A stretch of DNA of 64,000 bases from Dorea formicigenerans (GTDB taxonomy: Bacteria > Bacillota > Clostridia > Lachnospirales > Lachnospiraceae): NCBI RefSeq assembly GCF_025150245.1, contig NZ_CP102279.1, positions 1,299,423-1,363,422 on the forward strand, read 5' to 3'. Positions 38,828-49,652 of this stretch are shown here, piece after piece. Position 1 is the stretch's first letter. Each line of letters starts with the position of its first letter. Below the pieces are notes generated by a model. It was not told where the DNA came from. It worked only from the letters and a program-made list of their open reading frames with translations, and ran no database searches. The position numbers and the translations under genes were made by a program.

Positions 38828-40594
38828 ATGAAGAGAATATCAGATTTTATAGCGGAAGAACTGGCAGCAGCTTTCGAAGCAGCAGGATATGACAGGAATT
38901 ATGCAAAAGTAACATTGTCGAACCGCCCGGATCTTTGCGAGTATCAGTGTAATGGTGCTATGGCAGGAGCAAAAGCTTATCATAAAGCACCGATCATGAT
39001 TGCGCAGGATGTTGTGGCAAAATTAGAAGGAAGTGGTTGCTTCTGCGATGTTCAGGCAGTAAATCCGGGATTTATCAATCTGAAATTAGACGAAAGATTT
39101 GTAGCAGATTATCTGGATGAGATGGAGACGGATGAAGACCTCGGACTGAATAAGACTGACAATCCTAAGATGATCGTGATCGACTACGGCGGACCGAACG
39201 TGGCAAAACCGCTTCATGTAGGACATCTTCGTTCTGCAATTATTGGTGAGAGCGTAAAACGAATTTCAAGAAAAATGGGACATAATGTTCTTGGAGATAT
39301 CCATTTGGGAGACTGGGGATATCAGATGGGACTGATTATTACGGAATTAAAGGAAAGAAAACCAGAACTTCCATATTTTGATGAGAATTTTAAAGGAGAA
39401 TATCCGGCAGAGGCTCCATTTACCATATCTGAGTTGGAGGAGATCTATCCGACAGCAAGTGGAAAAGCAAAAGAGGATGAGGAGTACAGAGAGCGTGCGC
39501 TGCATGCCACATATTTACTCCAAAACGGACATAAAGGTTATACAGCAATCTGGAACCACATTATGCATGTATCTGTAAATGATTTGAAGAAGAACTATGC
39601 GAATCTGAATGTGGACTTTGATCTGTGGAAAGGTGAGTCTGATGCACAGGCTTACATTCCGGATATGATTGAGCGGCTGAAAAAAGAAGGATTTGCACAT
39701 GTCGATGACGGAGCTCTTGTGATTGATGTACAGGAAGAGTCAGACACAAAGGAAATTCCACCATGCATGATCCAAAAGTCAGACGGAGCATCTCTCTACG
39801 GAACGACAGACCTTGCAACGCTGGTTCAACGAGTGGAAGATTACCATCCGGACAAAGTCATTTATGTTGTAGATAAGCGTCAGGAGTTACATTTTGTACA
39901 GGTATTCCGTGCAGCAAAGAAGACAGGAATCGTTCCTTCTGAGACAGAACTGAAATTCTTAGGTTTCGGTACCATGAATGGAAAAGACGGCAAACCATTT
40001 AAGACAAGAGAAGGTGGTGTTATGCGTCTGGAGAATCTGATCGCTGAGATTCAGGAGGAAATGTACAAGAAGATCACAGACAACCGTACTGTAGAGGAAG
40101 AGGAAGCGAAGAACACTGCGAAAACGGTAGGTATGGCTGCAATCAAGTACGGGGATCTGTCCAATCAGGCTTCCAAAGATTATGTCTTCGATGTAGACAG
40201 ATTTACTTCCTTTGAGGGAAACACAGGACCGTATATTCTGTACACCATCGTGCGTATCAAATCTATCCTGAACAAATACCAGGAAGAAGGAAAAGCTGTC
40301 ACAGGACTTAAGGTAAATCAGCAGTCCGGCGAGAGCGAGAAAGCATTGATGCTTGCGCTGGTAAAATATAACGAGATGATGGAAAATGCTTACGAAGAAC
40401 TTGCACCACATAAAATCTGTGCGTATATTTATGATCTTGCAAATGCATTCAATCATTTTTATCATGAAACCAAAATTCTGGCAGAGGAAAATGAAGCAAA
40501 GAAACAGGGATACATTGCACTGCTTATACTGACAAAGAAAGTATTGGAGTCCTGCATTGATGTTCTTGGATTCGAAGCACCAGAGAGAATGTAA
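38828..40594 (+). CDS. argS: Arginyl-tRNA synthetase
   Basis: Class I synthetase of 588 residues. N-terminal Add-1 domain; HIGH signature as HVGHLRSA (KPLHVGHLRSAIIGESVKR, about 129-147); family motif GDIHLGDWGYQMGLII. The KMSKS-like loop is the usual ArgRS variant (FKTREGGVMRL). The C-terminal anticodon-binding domain includes LYTIVRIKSIL and the DALRBD end. A tagagagc site precedes the ATG. No T-box was seen upstream. A fragment of repeat B lies in the 3' flank. Confidence 0.96.
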   Translation: MKRISDFIAEELAAAFEAAGYDRNYAKVTLSNRPDLCEYQCNGAMAGAKAYHKAPIMIAQDVVAKLEGSGCFCDVQAVNPGFINLKLDERFVADYLDEMETDEDLGLNKTDNPKMIVIDYGGPNVAKPLHVGHLRSAIIGESVKRISRKMGHNVLGDIHLGDWGYQMGLIITELKERKPELPYFDENFKGEYPAEAPFTISELEEIYPTASGKAKEDEEYRERALHATYLLQNGHKGYTAIWNHIMHVSVNDLKKNYANLNVDFDLWKGESDAQAYIPDMIERLKKEGFAHVDDGALVIDVQEESDTKEIPPCMIQKSDGASLYGTTDLATLVQRVEDYHPDKVIYVVDKRQELHFVQVFRAAKKTGIVPSETELKFLGFGTMNGKDGKPFKTREGGVMRLENLIAEIQEEMYKKITDNRTVEEEEAKNTAKTVGMAAIKYGDLSNQASKDYVFDVDRFTSFEGNTGPYILYTIVRIKSILNKYQEEGKAVTGLKVNQQSGESEKALMLALVKYNEMMENAYEELAPHKICAYIYDLANAFNHFYHETKILAEENEAKKQGYIALLILTKKVLESCIDVLGFEAPERM

Positions 40595-40620
40595 TGATAA
40601 CAAGGTCGAATAGTGTGGTC

Positions 40621-40664
40621 GGATTGTGGGAGTGCATAGCACGGAGCAATCTGAAGGTATCATG
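40621..40664. repeat. Repeat family B, partial copy 1
   Basis: Matches the core of the 57738-57933 element: GGATTGTGgGAGTGC then GCACGGAgCAATC with a GTGC/GCAC mini-hairpin, then GAAGGTATCATGA. The 3' hairpin (GTTGGGGC...) is missing. It lies between argS and the AlaX-like gene. Confidence 0.75.
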
Positions 40665-40702
40665 AAGAGTAGTATATATTACAGGAAGGATTTATAGGTA
40701 AC

Positions 40703-41845
40703 ATGACAGACAAGTTGTACTACGAAAGTAGTCATAGAAAAGATTTTGAGGCACAGGTAATTTCATGTGAGCCGGAAGGAGAAGGATACAAAGTAGTTTT
40801 GGATAAGACAGTATTTTTCCCGGAAGGCGGCGGACAGTATGCAGATACAGGAATTCTTGGAGGGGTTCATGTGCTGGACGCGCAGGAGAAGGATGGAATT
40901 ATCTATCATTACACAGATGGAGCACTGACACCGGGCGAGATCGTGAAAGGCGAAATTGACTGGGAAAAGAGATTCGAAAGTATGCAGCAACATAGCGGCG
41001 AGCATATCATTTCAGGAATTGTACATGGAAGATTCGGATACAACAATGTAGGATTCCATCTTGGAGCTGATTACTGTACGATGGATTTTGACGGACCGAT
41101 TACAAAGGAGCAGTTGAAAGAAATCGAAGAAGAGGCGAATCGCATCGTTTACAAGAATTTGAATATAGAGATTCTTTACCCGACAAAGGAAGAGTTGAAA
41201 GATCTGACTTACAGAAGTAAGATTGAAATTGAAGGACAGGTTCGTATTGTGAATATTCCGGGCGTGGATATCTGTGCATGCTGTGCACCACACGTAGATA
41301 GAACTGGGGAGATTGGAAATATCAAACTGGTGGATATGGTGTCATACAAAGGCGGCGAACGCATCACTATGTTAAGTGGAAGCCGTGCACTTACAGATCA
41401 TCAGCAGAAAGAGGAGAGCGTGAAGAAGATTTCCGCACTGCTCTGTGCAAAGGATACAGAAGTTGCCGAAGCTGTAGAAAAATTAAAAGAAGAGCAGCTT
41501 GACTTGAAAAATCAGGTATCTGCTCTCAAACAAAAATTACTGGCTTATCAGGCAAAGGAGATTGACGTTACTCCGGAACTGGTAAAGGTATTTGACAGTG
41601 AACTTAGTGGAAATGAACCGAGAGAACTAATGAACATTCTATTAGAGAGAGGTGCAAAGATTTGTGCAATTTTTGCAGGAAATGATGAAGAAGGATATCG
41701 TTATGTTATCGGAAGCCATTCTGAAGATGTAAGAGTGATCAGCAAAAAATTAAATGAGGCTTTCCAGGGCCGTGGCGGTGGAAAACCTCAGATGGTGCAG
41801 GGATCCTTAAAAGGAACTGCTAAAAATATTTCAGAAATTCTGTAG
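40703..41845 (+). CDS. Alanyl-tRNA editing protein (AlaX-like) with DHHA1 domain
   Basis: A 380-residue free-standing editing factor that hydrolyses mischarged Ser- or Gly-tRNA(Ala). The N-terminal AlaRS-like beta barrel contains VFFPEGGGQYADTG. The metal-binding motifs are HSGEHI (about residues 99-104) and CACCAPHVDRTGEIG (about 192-206). A coiled-coil segment (245-285) leads to a C-terminal DHHA1-like domain ending in GRGGGKPQMVQGSLKG. This is the long AlaX type. The last 26 bp overlap the 3' end of the convergent LysR gene. Confidence 0.9.
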   Translation: MTDKLYYESSHRKDFEAQVISCEPEGEGYKVVLDKTVFFPEGGGQYADTGILGGVHVLDAQEKDGIIYHYTDGALTPGEIVKGEIDWEKRFESMQQHSGEHIISGIVHGRFGYNNVGFHLGADYCTMDFDGPITKEQLKEIEEEANRIVYKNLNIEILYPTKEELKDLTYRSKIEIEGQVRIVNIPGVDICACCAPHVDRTGEIGNIKLVDMVSYKGGERITMLSGSRALTDHQQKEESVKKISALLCAKDTEVAEAVEKLKEEQLDLKNQVSALKQKLLAYQAKEIDVTPELVKVFDSELSGNEPRELMNILLERGAKICAIFAGNDEEGYRYVIGSHSEDVRVISKKLNEAFQGRGGGKPQMVQGSLKGTAKNISEIL

Positions 41846-42692
41846 CTGCCTTGGTGATGGGAACGCGGTCATTGTAAGCAATGACCAGTTCTCTCACCGG
41901 CAGTTTTTCTTTTGTCTCAACAATAAATAATTTTTCCAGATCTTTTCCGGTAATACAGTAATCGGGTATACATGCAATGCCGAGCCCGATTTTTGCAAGG
42001 TCAATGAGAAGATCATTACTGCTCAGCTCAATTTCCGGCACGAGATCTAACTGGTGCTGTAAAAAGAGATTATGCAGGAATTCGCTGGTTGTACTTTTTT
42101 TATCCAGCATCAGAATCGGATGTTCTAAAAGTTCTTTATAGCTTAAGCATCTTCCAACAAGTTTATCAAAAGAATGATTTGCAACAAACACGTCCTGGAA
42201 AGAGCGGATATGTTTTGTTTCACAGTTTCCAAGATATGGATTTGGAGAATTGACAACAATCAGGTCAACCTGTCCATTTTCTAATAGTTCTACACAGTGG
42301 ATAGAAGTTGCATTCGTTACTTTGATGTGAGCTCCCGGAAATTCCTTATGGAAACGCTCCAGGTAAGGAACAAGAAAATAACGGCAGATAGTGTCACTGG
42401 CACCGATGCGAAGTTGTCCTACACCTTCAGAAGCTTCTAAAAGCTGGATTTCCCCACGGTGAATCAGATTCATAGCTGGTTCCACATGACGAAGAAGCAA
42501 TTCGCCTTCCGGTGTCAGGCGTACCTTTTTGGTACTCCTGATAAAAAGCTTTTGATTTAATTTTTTTTCCAACGCTTTGATAGACTGGCTTACGGCTGAC
42601 TGAGAGATAAATAATTTATTCGCAGCTTCCGAAAAACTTAGTGTAGTTGCTACGTGGTAAAACACTTTATATAATTCGTAATTAATATCCAT
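41820..42692 (-). CDS. LysR family transcriptional regulator
   Basis: A 290-residue regulator. N-terminal winged helix-turn-helix at about 1-60 (MDINYELYKVFYHVATTLSFSEAANKLFISQSAVSQSIKALEKKL) and a type 2 periplasmic-binding-like effector domain from about 90 (GQLRIGASDTICRYFLVPYLERFHKEFPGAHIKVTNATS). The N-terminus is a variant found in CysL/CbbR-like clostridial regulators; the effector is unknown. Its gene is divergent from the DUF1461 gene, which it might control. It ends within the AlaX-like gene. Confidence 0.92.
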   Translation of the reverse strand: MDINYELYKVFYHVATTLSFSEAANKLFISQSAVSQSIKALEKKLNQKLFIRSTKKVRLTPEGELLLRHVEPAMNLIHRGEIQLLEASEGVGQLRIGASDTICRYFLVPYLERFHKEFPGAHIKVTNATSIHCVELLENGQVDLIVVNSPNPYLGNCETKHIRSFQDVFVANHSFDKLVGRCLSYKELLEHPILMLDKKSTTSEFLHNLFLQHQLDLVPEIELSSNDLLIDLAKIGLGIACIPDYCITGKDLEKLFIVETKEKLPVRELVIAYNDRVPITKAATEFLKYF

Positions 42693-42873
42693 AATAAGAC
42701 TCCCTAATAAATACTAATTTGATTATAAGGTAAATTAATGCAAAATGCAATGGCAGAATTTGTTTTGAAGTGATTTTTCTATACAGATATGAGATATCTT
42801 GGTATAATACTAGAGATAAAAACCTGGACCGCAAAAAATGCGCAGGTAGTTTAGGAAAGAAAAGGAAGATAAC

Positions 42874-43572
42874 ATGAAGATCTGGTACAGAGTTACCATT
42901 ACATTTACGATGCTCCTGGTAATCTTTGCATTGCTGATCACTGGATTTCAGCTTGCAGTTTATGGAGACAGCCATTACGGATTTTATAAAAAGGAATATG
43001 AAAAGTACCGGGTCACGGACAATCTGAATATGAAGATTGACAATGTGATGGCAGTGACAGAACATATGATGGCTTATCTGATTGGAAAGGAAGAAAAGCT
43101 GTCAATTGTCACAGATGTGGACGGTGAGCATCAGGATTTCTTCAATGAACAGGACAGGCTTCACCTGGCAGATGTGAGGAATTTGTTTCTGGGAGGTTTG
43201 AAGCTTCGGAATTATGCGGTGATTCTTGCAACTATTTTAATGATTGTTCTTAGGGCAAAAAAAGCAGATTTCCGAAGACTGGTTCCGCTAGGATATTTGC
43301 AGGCGCTGTTTGTTTATCTTATTTTGGCGGTAATTCTGGGAGTTGCCATGAGCATTGATTTTACAAGCTGTTTTACGCTGTTTCATAAATTGTTTTTTAC
43401 AAATAATCTCTGGATCTTTGACCCGGAGACAGATTATATGATCCGCATGCTGCCGGAAGGATTTTTCTCAGACATGGTAATCCGGGTCGGAGTGATATTT
43501 ATCGTATTACTTGCCGTGCCGGGAGTTGCAGCGGTCGTGTACAACTGGAAATGGAAAAAAGAAAGAAATTAG
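42874..43572 (+). CDS. TIGR01906/DUF1461 family integral membrane protein
   Basis: A 232-residue membrane protein with about four TM helices (about 8-30, 113-128, 137-160 and 205-225). The extracytoplasmic loop (about 32-105) contains YGFYKKEYEKYRV...AVTEHMMAYLIGKEEKL and FFNEQDRLHLADVRNLFLGG, the marks of the TIGR01906/DUF1461 family. Function is unknown for the whole family. It starts after aggaag. A TATAAT at 42803-42808 probably is its -10, followed by a small hairpin in the leader. Confidence 0.85.
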   Translation: MKIWYRVTITFTMLLVIFALLITGFQLAVYGDSHYGFYKKEYEKYRVTDNLNMKIDNVMAVTEHMMAYLIGKEEKLSIVTDVDGEHQDFFNEQDRLHLADVRNLFLGGLKLRNYAVILATILMIVLRAKKADFRRLVPLGYLQALFVYLILAVILGVAMSIDFTSCFTLFHKLFFTNNLWIFDPETDYMIRMLPEGFFSDMVIRVGVIFIVLLAVPGVAAVVYNWKWKKERN

Positions 43573-43706
43573 TAAAACTTATAAAAGGATTTAAATATAT
43601 TAATTTTAATAATAATGGTGGGTATGTTACAATGAAATAAATAATGAAGATTTAAAGTAACAGAACTATTACCAAATAAAAATATAAACACAATGGAGGA
43701 AGACGA

Positions 43707-46700
43707 ATGAGTAATGTAAGAAGAGTGTATGTTGAGAAAAAGGGCAGCTATGATGTCCAGCAGAAGGCACTTGCACATGAGATTCGCAATTATCTTGGAA
43801 TCAAAGACGTAGAGTATGTGCGTATCTTGAATCGTTATGATGTGGAGAACGTATCAGATGAGACATTTGAAAGAGCATGCAATGGTATCTTTGCTGAACC
43901 ACCGGTAGATGTCCTTTGGAAAGAGGAGGCTCCTGTTGGTTCCGGAGACAGTCTGTTTTCCGTAGAATTTCTTCCGGGTCAGTTCGATCAGAGAGCAGAT
44001 TCTGCTGTTCAGTGTATCCAGTTCGTAAAAGAGGACGAGCAGCCGGTCATCCGTACTGCAACGACTTATATTATTCATGGTAAGAATGGAGCTATTACAG
44101 AAGAAGAACTTCAGAAGATTAAGGAACACTGCATCAACCCGGTAGACTCAAGAGAAGCAGCAGAGGAGAAGCCGGAGACACTAGTGACAAAATTTGACGA
44201 GCCTGCTGATGTTATTGTATTTGACGGGTTTAAGGATATGGAAGAGGAAGAGCTTAAGAAATTATATGATTCTCTTGGACTTGCAATGACATTCCGTGAC
44301 TTCCAGCATATCCAGAATCATTTCAAAGGGGAAGAGCACCGCGATCCTTCCATGACAGAGATCCGCGTACTGGATACTTACTGGTCAGACCATTGCCGTC
44401 ATACAACATTTTCAACAGAACTTACAGAAGTTTCCTTTGGAGACGGAGATTATCGAAAACCGATGGAAGATACTTACAAGCAGTACCTTCGCGATCACAG
44501 CGAGATTTTTAAAGGGCGTGAGGACAAATTTGTATGTCTGATGGATCTTGCATTGATGGCTATGAGAAAGCTGAAAAAAGAAGGCAAGCTTCAGGATCAG
44601 GAAGAGTCAGATGAGATCAATGCCTGCAGTATCGTTGTACCGATCAAGGTAGATGGCGTGGAAGAAGAGTGGCTTGTGAACTTTAAAAATGAAACACACA
44701 ACCACCCGACAGAGATTGAGCCTTTTGGTGGAGCTGCTACATGTCTTGGCGGAGCAATCCGAGATCCATTATCAGGACGTACTTATGTATACCAGGCAAT
44801 GCGTGTGACCGGAGCAGCAGATCCGACTGTGTCTATCAAAGATACAATGAAAGGAAAGCTTCCTCAGAAGAAACTGGTTCGGGAGGCAGCTCATGGATAT
44901 AGTTCTTATGGTAACCAGATCGGACTTGCAACTGGTGCAGTTAAGGAGATCTATCACCCGAATTATGTGGCAAAACGTATGGAAATCGGAGCAGTTCTCG
45001 GAGCAGCACCAAGACGTGCAGTAATCCGTGAGACTTCAGATCCTGGTGATATCATTATCCTGCTCGGTGGACGTACCGGACGTGACGGCTGCGGTGGAGC
45101 AACCGGATCTTCTAAAGTACATACAGAGGAGTCTATCGAGACTTGTGGAGCAGAGGTACAGAAAGGTAATCCGCCGACAGAGCGTAAGATCCAGAGACTG
45201 TTCCGCAGAGAGGAAGTCAGCAAATTAATTAAGAAATGTAACGACTTTGGCGCCGGAGGAGTTTCTGTTGCAATCGGAGAACTTGCTGACGGACTTCAGG
45301 TAGATCTGGACAAAGTACCGAAGAAATACGCAGGACTTGATGGAACAGAAATTGCAATTTCTGAGTCTCAGGAGCGTATGGCTGTTGTTGTAGACCCGAA
45401 GGATGTAGATGAATTTATGGGATATGCAGCAGAAGAGAACTTAGAGGCAACAAAGGTAGCTGTCGTAACAGAGGAGCCAAGACTTGTATTATCCTGGAGA
45501 GGTAAGAAGATCGTAGACTTATCCAGAGCATTTTTAGATACTAACGGTGCTCATCAGGAGACAAAAGTAGCTGTAGATATTCCAAGCCGCAAAGACAGTA
45601 TCCTCGTAAGAGAAGAAGTGACAGATGTCAAAGAAAAGTGGATGGAGACATTAAAAGATCTGAATGTGTGCTCACAGAAAGGTCTTGTGGAAATGTTTGA
45701 CGGTTCCATTGGAGCATCTTCTGTATTTATGCCGCATGGCGGACAGTATCAGATGACAGAGACACAGGCTATGGTTGCAAAGCTTCCTGTACTGACAGGA
45801 GACTGCGATACGGTTACAATGATGAGTTTCGGATTCGACCCGTATCTGTCAACATGGAGTCCGTACCACGGAGCTATTTACGCAGTGACAGAGTCTGTAG
45901 CAAAAATTGTGGCAGCAGGAGGAGATTACAGTAAGATCCGTTTCACATTCCAGGAGTACTTCCGCCGTATGACAGAGGATCCACATAGATGGAGCCAGCC
46001 ATTCGCAGCACTTCTTGGTGCTTACAGTGCACAGCTTGGATTTGGTCTTCCTTCTATCGGTGGAAAAGACAGTATGTCCGGAACATTTGAGCATATTGAT
46101 GTACCACCGACACTGGTTTCTTTTGCAGTGGATGTGGCAACAGAAAAAGATATTATTACACCGGAGCTTAAGAAAGCAGGAGATAAGCTTGTATGGCTTC
46201 AGATCCCGACAGACGAGTATGATGTTCCGGCTTATGAAAAAGTTATGGACCAGTATGGTAAATTTACTGCTGATATCCATGACGGCAAGATTGTGGCAGC
46301 TTATGCACTTGACAGACACGGAATCGTTCCGGCTGTCAGCAAGATGGCATTTGGTAATCGCATGGGTGTAACATTAGATGCGAGCGTAGAGGCAAAAGAC
46401 TTGTTCGCACCTGCATTTGGAGATCTGATTGCTGAAGTTCCGGCTGACAAGCTGGATGGACTGACGATTGATTACACAGTCATCGGTGAAGTGACAGAAG
46501 AGCAGAATTTTGAATACAAAGATACAAAGATTGCCCTTGCAGATGCTCAAAAAGCATGGGAGAGTACACTGGAGAGCGTATTTGCTACAAATTCCAAAGC
46601 AGAGGGACAGGACGAGAAGATTGACACAGGTCTTTTTGATACAAAAGAAGTACATATCTGCGAACACAAGATCGCTCAGCCGACTGTATTTATTCCGGTA

Positions 46701-47474
46701 TTCCCTGGAACAAACTGTGAGTATGACAGTAAGAGAGCTTTTGAGAGAGCAGGAGCAAAAACAATCGTAAAAGTATTCCGCAATATGAGTGCTTCTGATA
46801 TTGTAGATTCTGTCGATGTATTTGAAAAAGCAATCGCGCAGTCTCAGATGATCATGTTCCCAGGTGGATTCAGCGCTGGTGATGAACCGGATGGTTCTGC
46901 AAAATTCTTTGCAACTGCATTCCAGAATGCGAAGATGAAAGAGGCGGTTGAGAAACTTCTTGGGGAGCGTGACGGACTGGTACTTGGTATCTGTAATGGA
47001 TTCCAGGCTCTTGTAAAACTGGGACTTGTTCCAAATGGAACAATTACAGGACAGACAGAGGATTCTCCGACACTGACTTACAATACAATTGGACGCCACA
47101 TTTCTAAGATGGTGTACACGAAAGTAGTCAGCAACAAGTCTCCATGGCTTTCCGGAGCAAAGCTTGGCGGAGTTTACACAAACCCGGCATCTCACGGAGA
47201 GGGACGTTTTGTTGCAAGTAAAGAGTGGCTTGACAAGCTGATCGCAAATGGACAGGTTGCAACTCAGTACTGCGACCCACAGGGAAATGTATCTATGGAT
47301 GAGACATGGAACATTAATGGTTCCTATCTTGCAATCGAAGGTATCACCAGCCCGGATGGAAGAGTATTTGGTAAAATGGCCCATTCAGAAAGACGTGGAC
47401 GTTCCGTTGCAATGAACATTTACGGAGAACAGGATCTGAAGATCTTTGAGTCTGGAGTGAAATATTTTAAATAA
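43707..47474 (+). CDS. purL: Phosphoribosylformylglycinamidine synthase, single-chain form
   Basis: Fourth step of purine synthesis (FGAR to FGAM). At 1255 residues it fuses a PurS-like N-terminal part, two AIRS-type synthase halves and a C-terminal class I glutaminase. Visible motifs are TYWSDHCRHTTF (about 225-236), KNETHNHPTEIEPFGGAATCLGGAIRD, GAGGVSVAIGELADG, GGKDSMSGT and the glutaminase VFPGTNCEYDSKRAFERAG with nucleophile Cys in LGICNGFQALVKLGLVPN and terminal HSERRGR. This large form is shared with Proteobacteria and many Clostridia, unlike the PurSQL set of Bacillus. A ggagga site precedes the ATG. No purine riboswitch was seen upstream. Confidence 0.97.
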   Translation: MSNVRRVYVEKKGSYDVQQKALAHEIRNYLGIKDVEYVRILNRYDVENVSDETFERACNGIFAEPPVDVLWKEEAPVGSGDSLFSVEFLPGQFDQRADSAVQCIQFVKEDEQPVIRTATTYIIHGKNGAITEEELQKIKEHCINPVDSREAAEEKPETLVTKFDEPADVIVFDGFKDMEEEELKKLYDSLGLAMTFRDFQHIQNHFKGEEHRDPSMTEIRVLDTYWSDHCRHTTFSTELTEVSFGDGDYRKPMEDTYKQYLRDHSEIFKGREDKFVCLMDLALMAMRKLKKEGKLQDQEESDEINACSIVVPIKVDGVEEEWLVNFKNETHNHPTEIEPFGGAATCLGGAIRDPLSGRTYVYQAMRVTGAADPTVSIKDTMKGKLPQKKLVREAAHGYSSYGNQIGLATGAVKEIYHPNYVAKRMEIGAVLGAAPRRAVIRETSDPGDIIILLGGRTGRDGCGGATGSSKVHTEESIETCGAEVQKGNPPTERKIQRLFRREEVSKLIKKCNDFGAGGVSVAIGELADGLQVDLDKVPKKYAGLDGTEIAISESQERMAVVVDPKDVDEFMGYAAEENLEATKVAVVTEEPRLVLSWRGKKIVDLSRAFLDTNGAHQETKVAVDIPSRKDSILVREEVTDVKEKWMETLKDLNVCSQKGLVEMFDGSIGASSVFMPHGGQYQMTETQAMVAKLPVLTGDCDTVTMMSFGFDPYLSTWSPYHGAIYAVTESVAKIVAAGGDYSKIRFTFQEYFRRMTEDPHRWSQPFAALLGAYSAQLGFGLPSIGGKDSMSGTFEHIDVPPTLVSFAVDVATEKDIITPELKKAGDKLVWLQIPTDEYDVPAYEKVMDQYGKFTADIHDGKIVAAYALDRHGIVPAVSKMAFGNRMGVTLDASVEAKDLFAPAFGDLIAEVPADKLDGLTIDYTVIGEVTEEQNFEYKDTKIALADAQKAWESTLESVFATNSKAEGQDEKIDTGLFDTKEVHICEHKIAQPTVFIPVFPGTNCEYDSKRAFERAGAKTIVKVFRNMSASDIVDSVDVFEKAIAQSQMIMFPGGFSAGDEPDGSAKFFATAFQNAKMKEAVEKLLGERDGLVLGICNGFQALVKLGLVPNGTITGQTEDSPTLTYNTIGRHISKMVYTKVVSNKSPWLSGAKLGGVYTNPASHGEGRFVASKEWLDKLIANGQVATQYCDPQGNVSMDETWNINGSYLAIEGITSPDGRVFGKMAHSERRGRSVAMNIYGEQDLKIFESGVKYFK

Positions 47475-47482
47475 AAATAATC

Positions 47483-47515
47483 AGGCGCTTGCAAATTTTG
47501 CAGGCGCTTGTTCTG
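47483..47515 (+). terminator. Terminator-like hairpin after purL
   Basis: AGGCGCTTGCAA pairs with TTGCAGGCGCTT (with G-U pairs), followed by GTTCTG. The T-run is weak but the stem is long. Confidence 0.6.
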
Positions 47516-47650
47516 TATTTCGGCAAAAATACAAAATTATGCAGGAAATGAAAATTAAAATTGCACAAAATATAAAAATAACATTTTTTTGCAAAAAAAA
47601 TCTTGTGTTATAAAGTAAAATACTTTACAATATTAAAGGACAAAAGCGTC

Positions 47651-47686
47651 GAAGGAGAAGAACGGTTTTGCCGTCCTTCTTTTTTG
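47651..47686 (+). terminator. Terminator-like hairpin in the gdhA leader region
   Basis: GAAGGA...ACGG pairs with CCGTCCTTC around a TTTTG loop, followed by seven T. It is 77 bp before the gdhA ATG. It could be the true end of purL transcription or, if a promoter lies before it (AT-rich region 47580-47625, with a TAAAAT-like hexamer), an attenuator of gdhA. Confidence 0.65.
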
Positions 47687-47738
47687 AATGATGAATGCAA
47701 ATAAATCAAGAAATATGGCGCTTTAAATTTCATAATAA

Positions 47739-49097
<1,359 letters not shown>

Positions 49098-49116
49098 AAA
49101 GTACTAAAATATTTGG

Positions 49117-49148
49117 AAAGTCCCGGATTTACGGGGCTTTCTTTTTTT
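49117..49148 (+). terminator. Terminator of gdhA
   Basis: AAAGTCCCG pairs with CGGGGCTTT around a short loop, followed by CTTTTTTT. Confidence 0.88.
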
Positions 49149-49184
49149 GCATAACAGGAATCTTATTTCCTGTTATGCAAAAAA
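49142..49184. repeat. Short palindromic element C, copy 1
   Basis: TTTTTTTGCATAACAGGAA and TTCCTGTTATGCAAAAAA are exact inverted arms around a short loop. It partly overlaps the gdhA terminator T-run. The related sequence at 54847-54888 also directly follows a terminator. Confidence 0.65.
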
Positions 49185-49241
49185 TCTCCGGCAGAATCAG
49201 TATTTTATGTTCAAAAGATTTTCCACTTATTAAAAAAATAA

Positions 49242-49269
49242 TTGAATTTTATACATAAAAGAGTATAAT
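49242..49269 (+). promoter_or_regulatory. Promoter of the small-membrane-protein/permease operon
   Basis: TTGAAT (49242-49247), 16-bp spacer, TATAAT (49264-49269). Transcription would start near 49276, at the edge of a perfect palindrome. Confidence 0.7.
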
Positions 49270-49278
49270 ATAAACAAC

Positions 49279-49300
49279 TAATGTTATCACGATAACATTA
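49279..49300. promoter_or_regulatory. Perfect 22-bp palindrome, probable operator
   Basis: TAATGTTATC-ac-GATAACATTA. It lies right after the predicted transcription start, the usual place for a repressor site. The half site ATGTTATC is reminiscent of LacI- or GntR-type operators but it is not a cre site (spacing differs). No regulator gene is adjacent. Confidence 0.7.
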
Positions 49301-49340
49301 AAAAGCGTGCGGAAAATTTTATACAGAAAGGATGAAAAAA

Positions 49341-49637
49341 ATGGGCTCAAAAATGGAAGTGTCTGAGGCGGAAATCCAGAAAGTCTACCACAGGGATTGC
49401 ATTCTTCTGGCAGGGTTTGCAATATTTATGTGGTGTATTTTAAGTACGATATTACGACAGGCTTTACAGGTAGCGGGAGATTCTACTACAAGAACAATTA
49501 TGATTTGTATTGCGTTGGTGACTGGAAGTGCATTGTCCCTCGGACTTTTTGCAGTTTACAGACACTTAAAAAGAAACAAAGATGTGATTTATAAAGAGGA
49601 TCTTGAAAATTTGAAATTGCAGAAGAAAGATGCGTAG
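49341..49637 (+). CDS. Small two-TM membrane protein of unknown function
   Basis: A 98-residue protein with two predicted TM helices (about residues 21-40 and 52-72), each flanked by charged segments; the C-terminus is basic and cytosolic-looking (RHLKRNKDVIYKEDLENLKLQKKDA). The start is placed at 49341, eight bases after aaagga; the ATG at 49332 is inside that Shine-Dalgarno site. First gene of a four-gene operon ending in an APC permease. Not recognised. Confidence 0.7.
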   Translation: MGSKMEVSEAEIQKVYHRDCILLAGFAIFMWCILSTILRQALQVAGDSTTRTIMICIALVTGSALSLGLFAVYRHLKRNKDVIYKEDLENLKLQKKDA

Positions 49638-49652
49638 TAGGAGTGACAGAAG

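Noticed and set aside
43573-43706. Possible purine riboswitch before purL
   Set aside because: The purL leader is AT-rich and lacks the conserved three-way junction core of purine aptamers.
46374-47384. A 336-codon open frame on the minus strand inside purL
   Set aside because: It is antisense to conserved PurL glutaminase sequence; its translation is Cys/Arg/Ser-rich with no recognisable domain.
49279-49300. Palindrome read as a CcpA cre site
   Set aside because: The central dinucleotide and half-site spacing do not fit the cre consensus.
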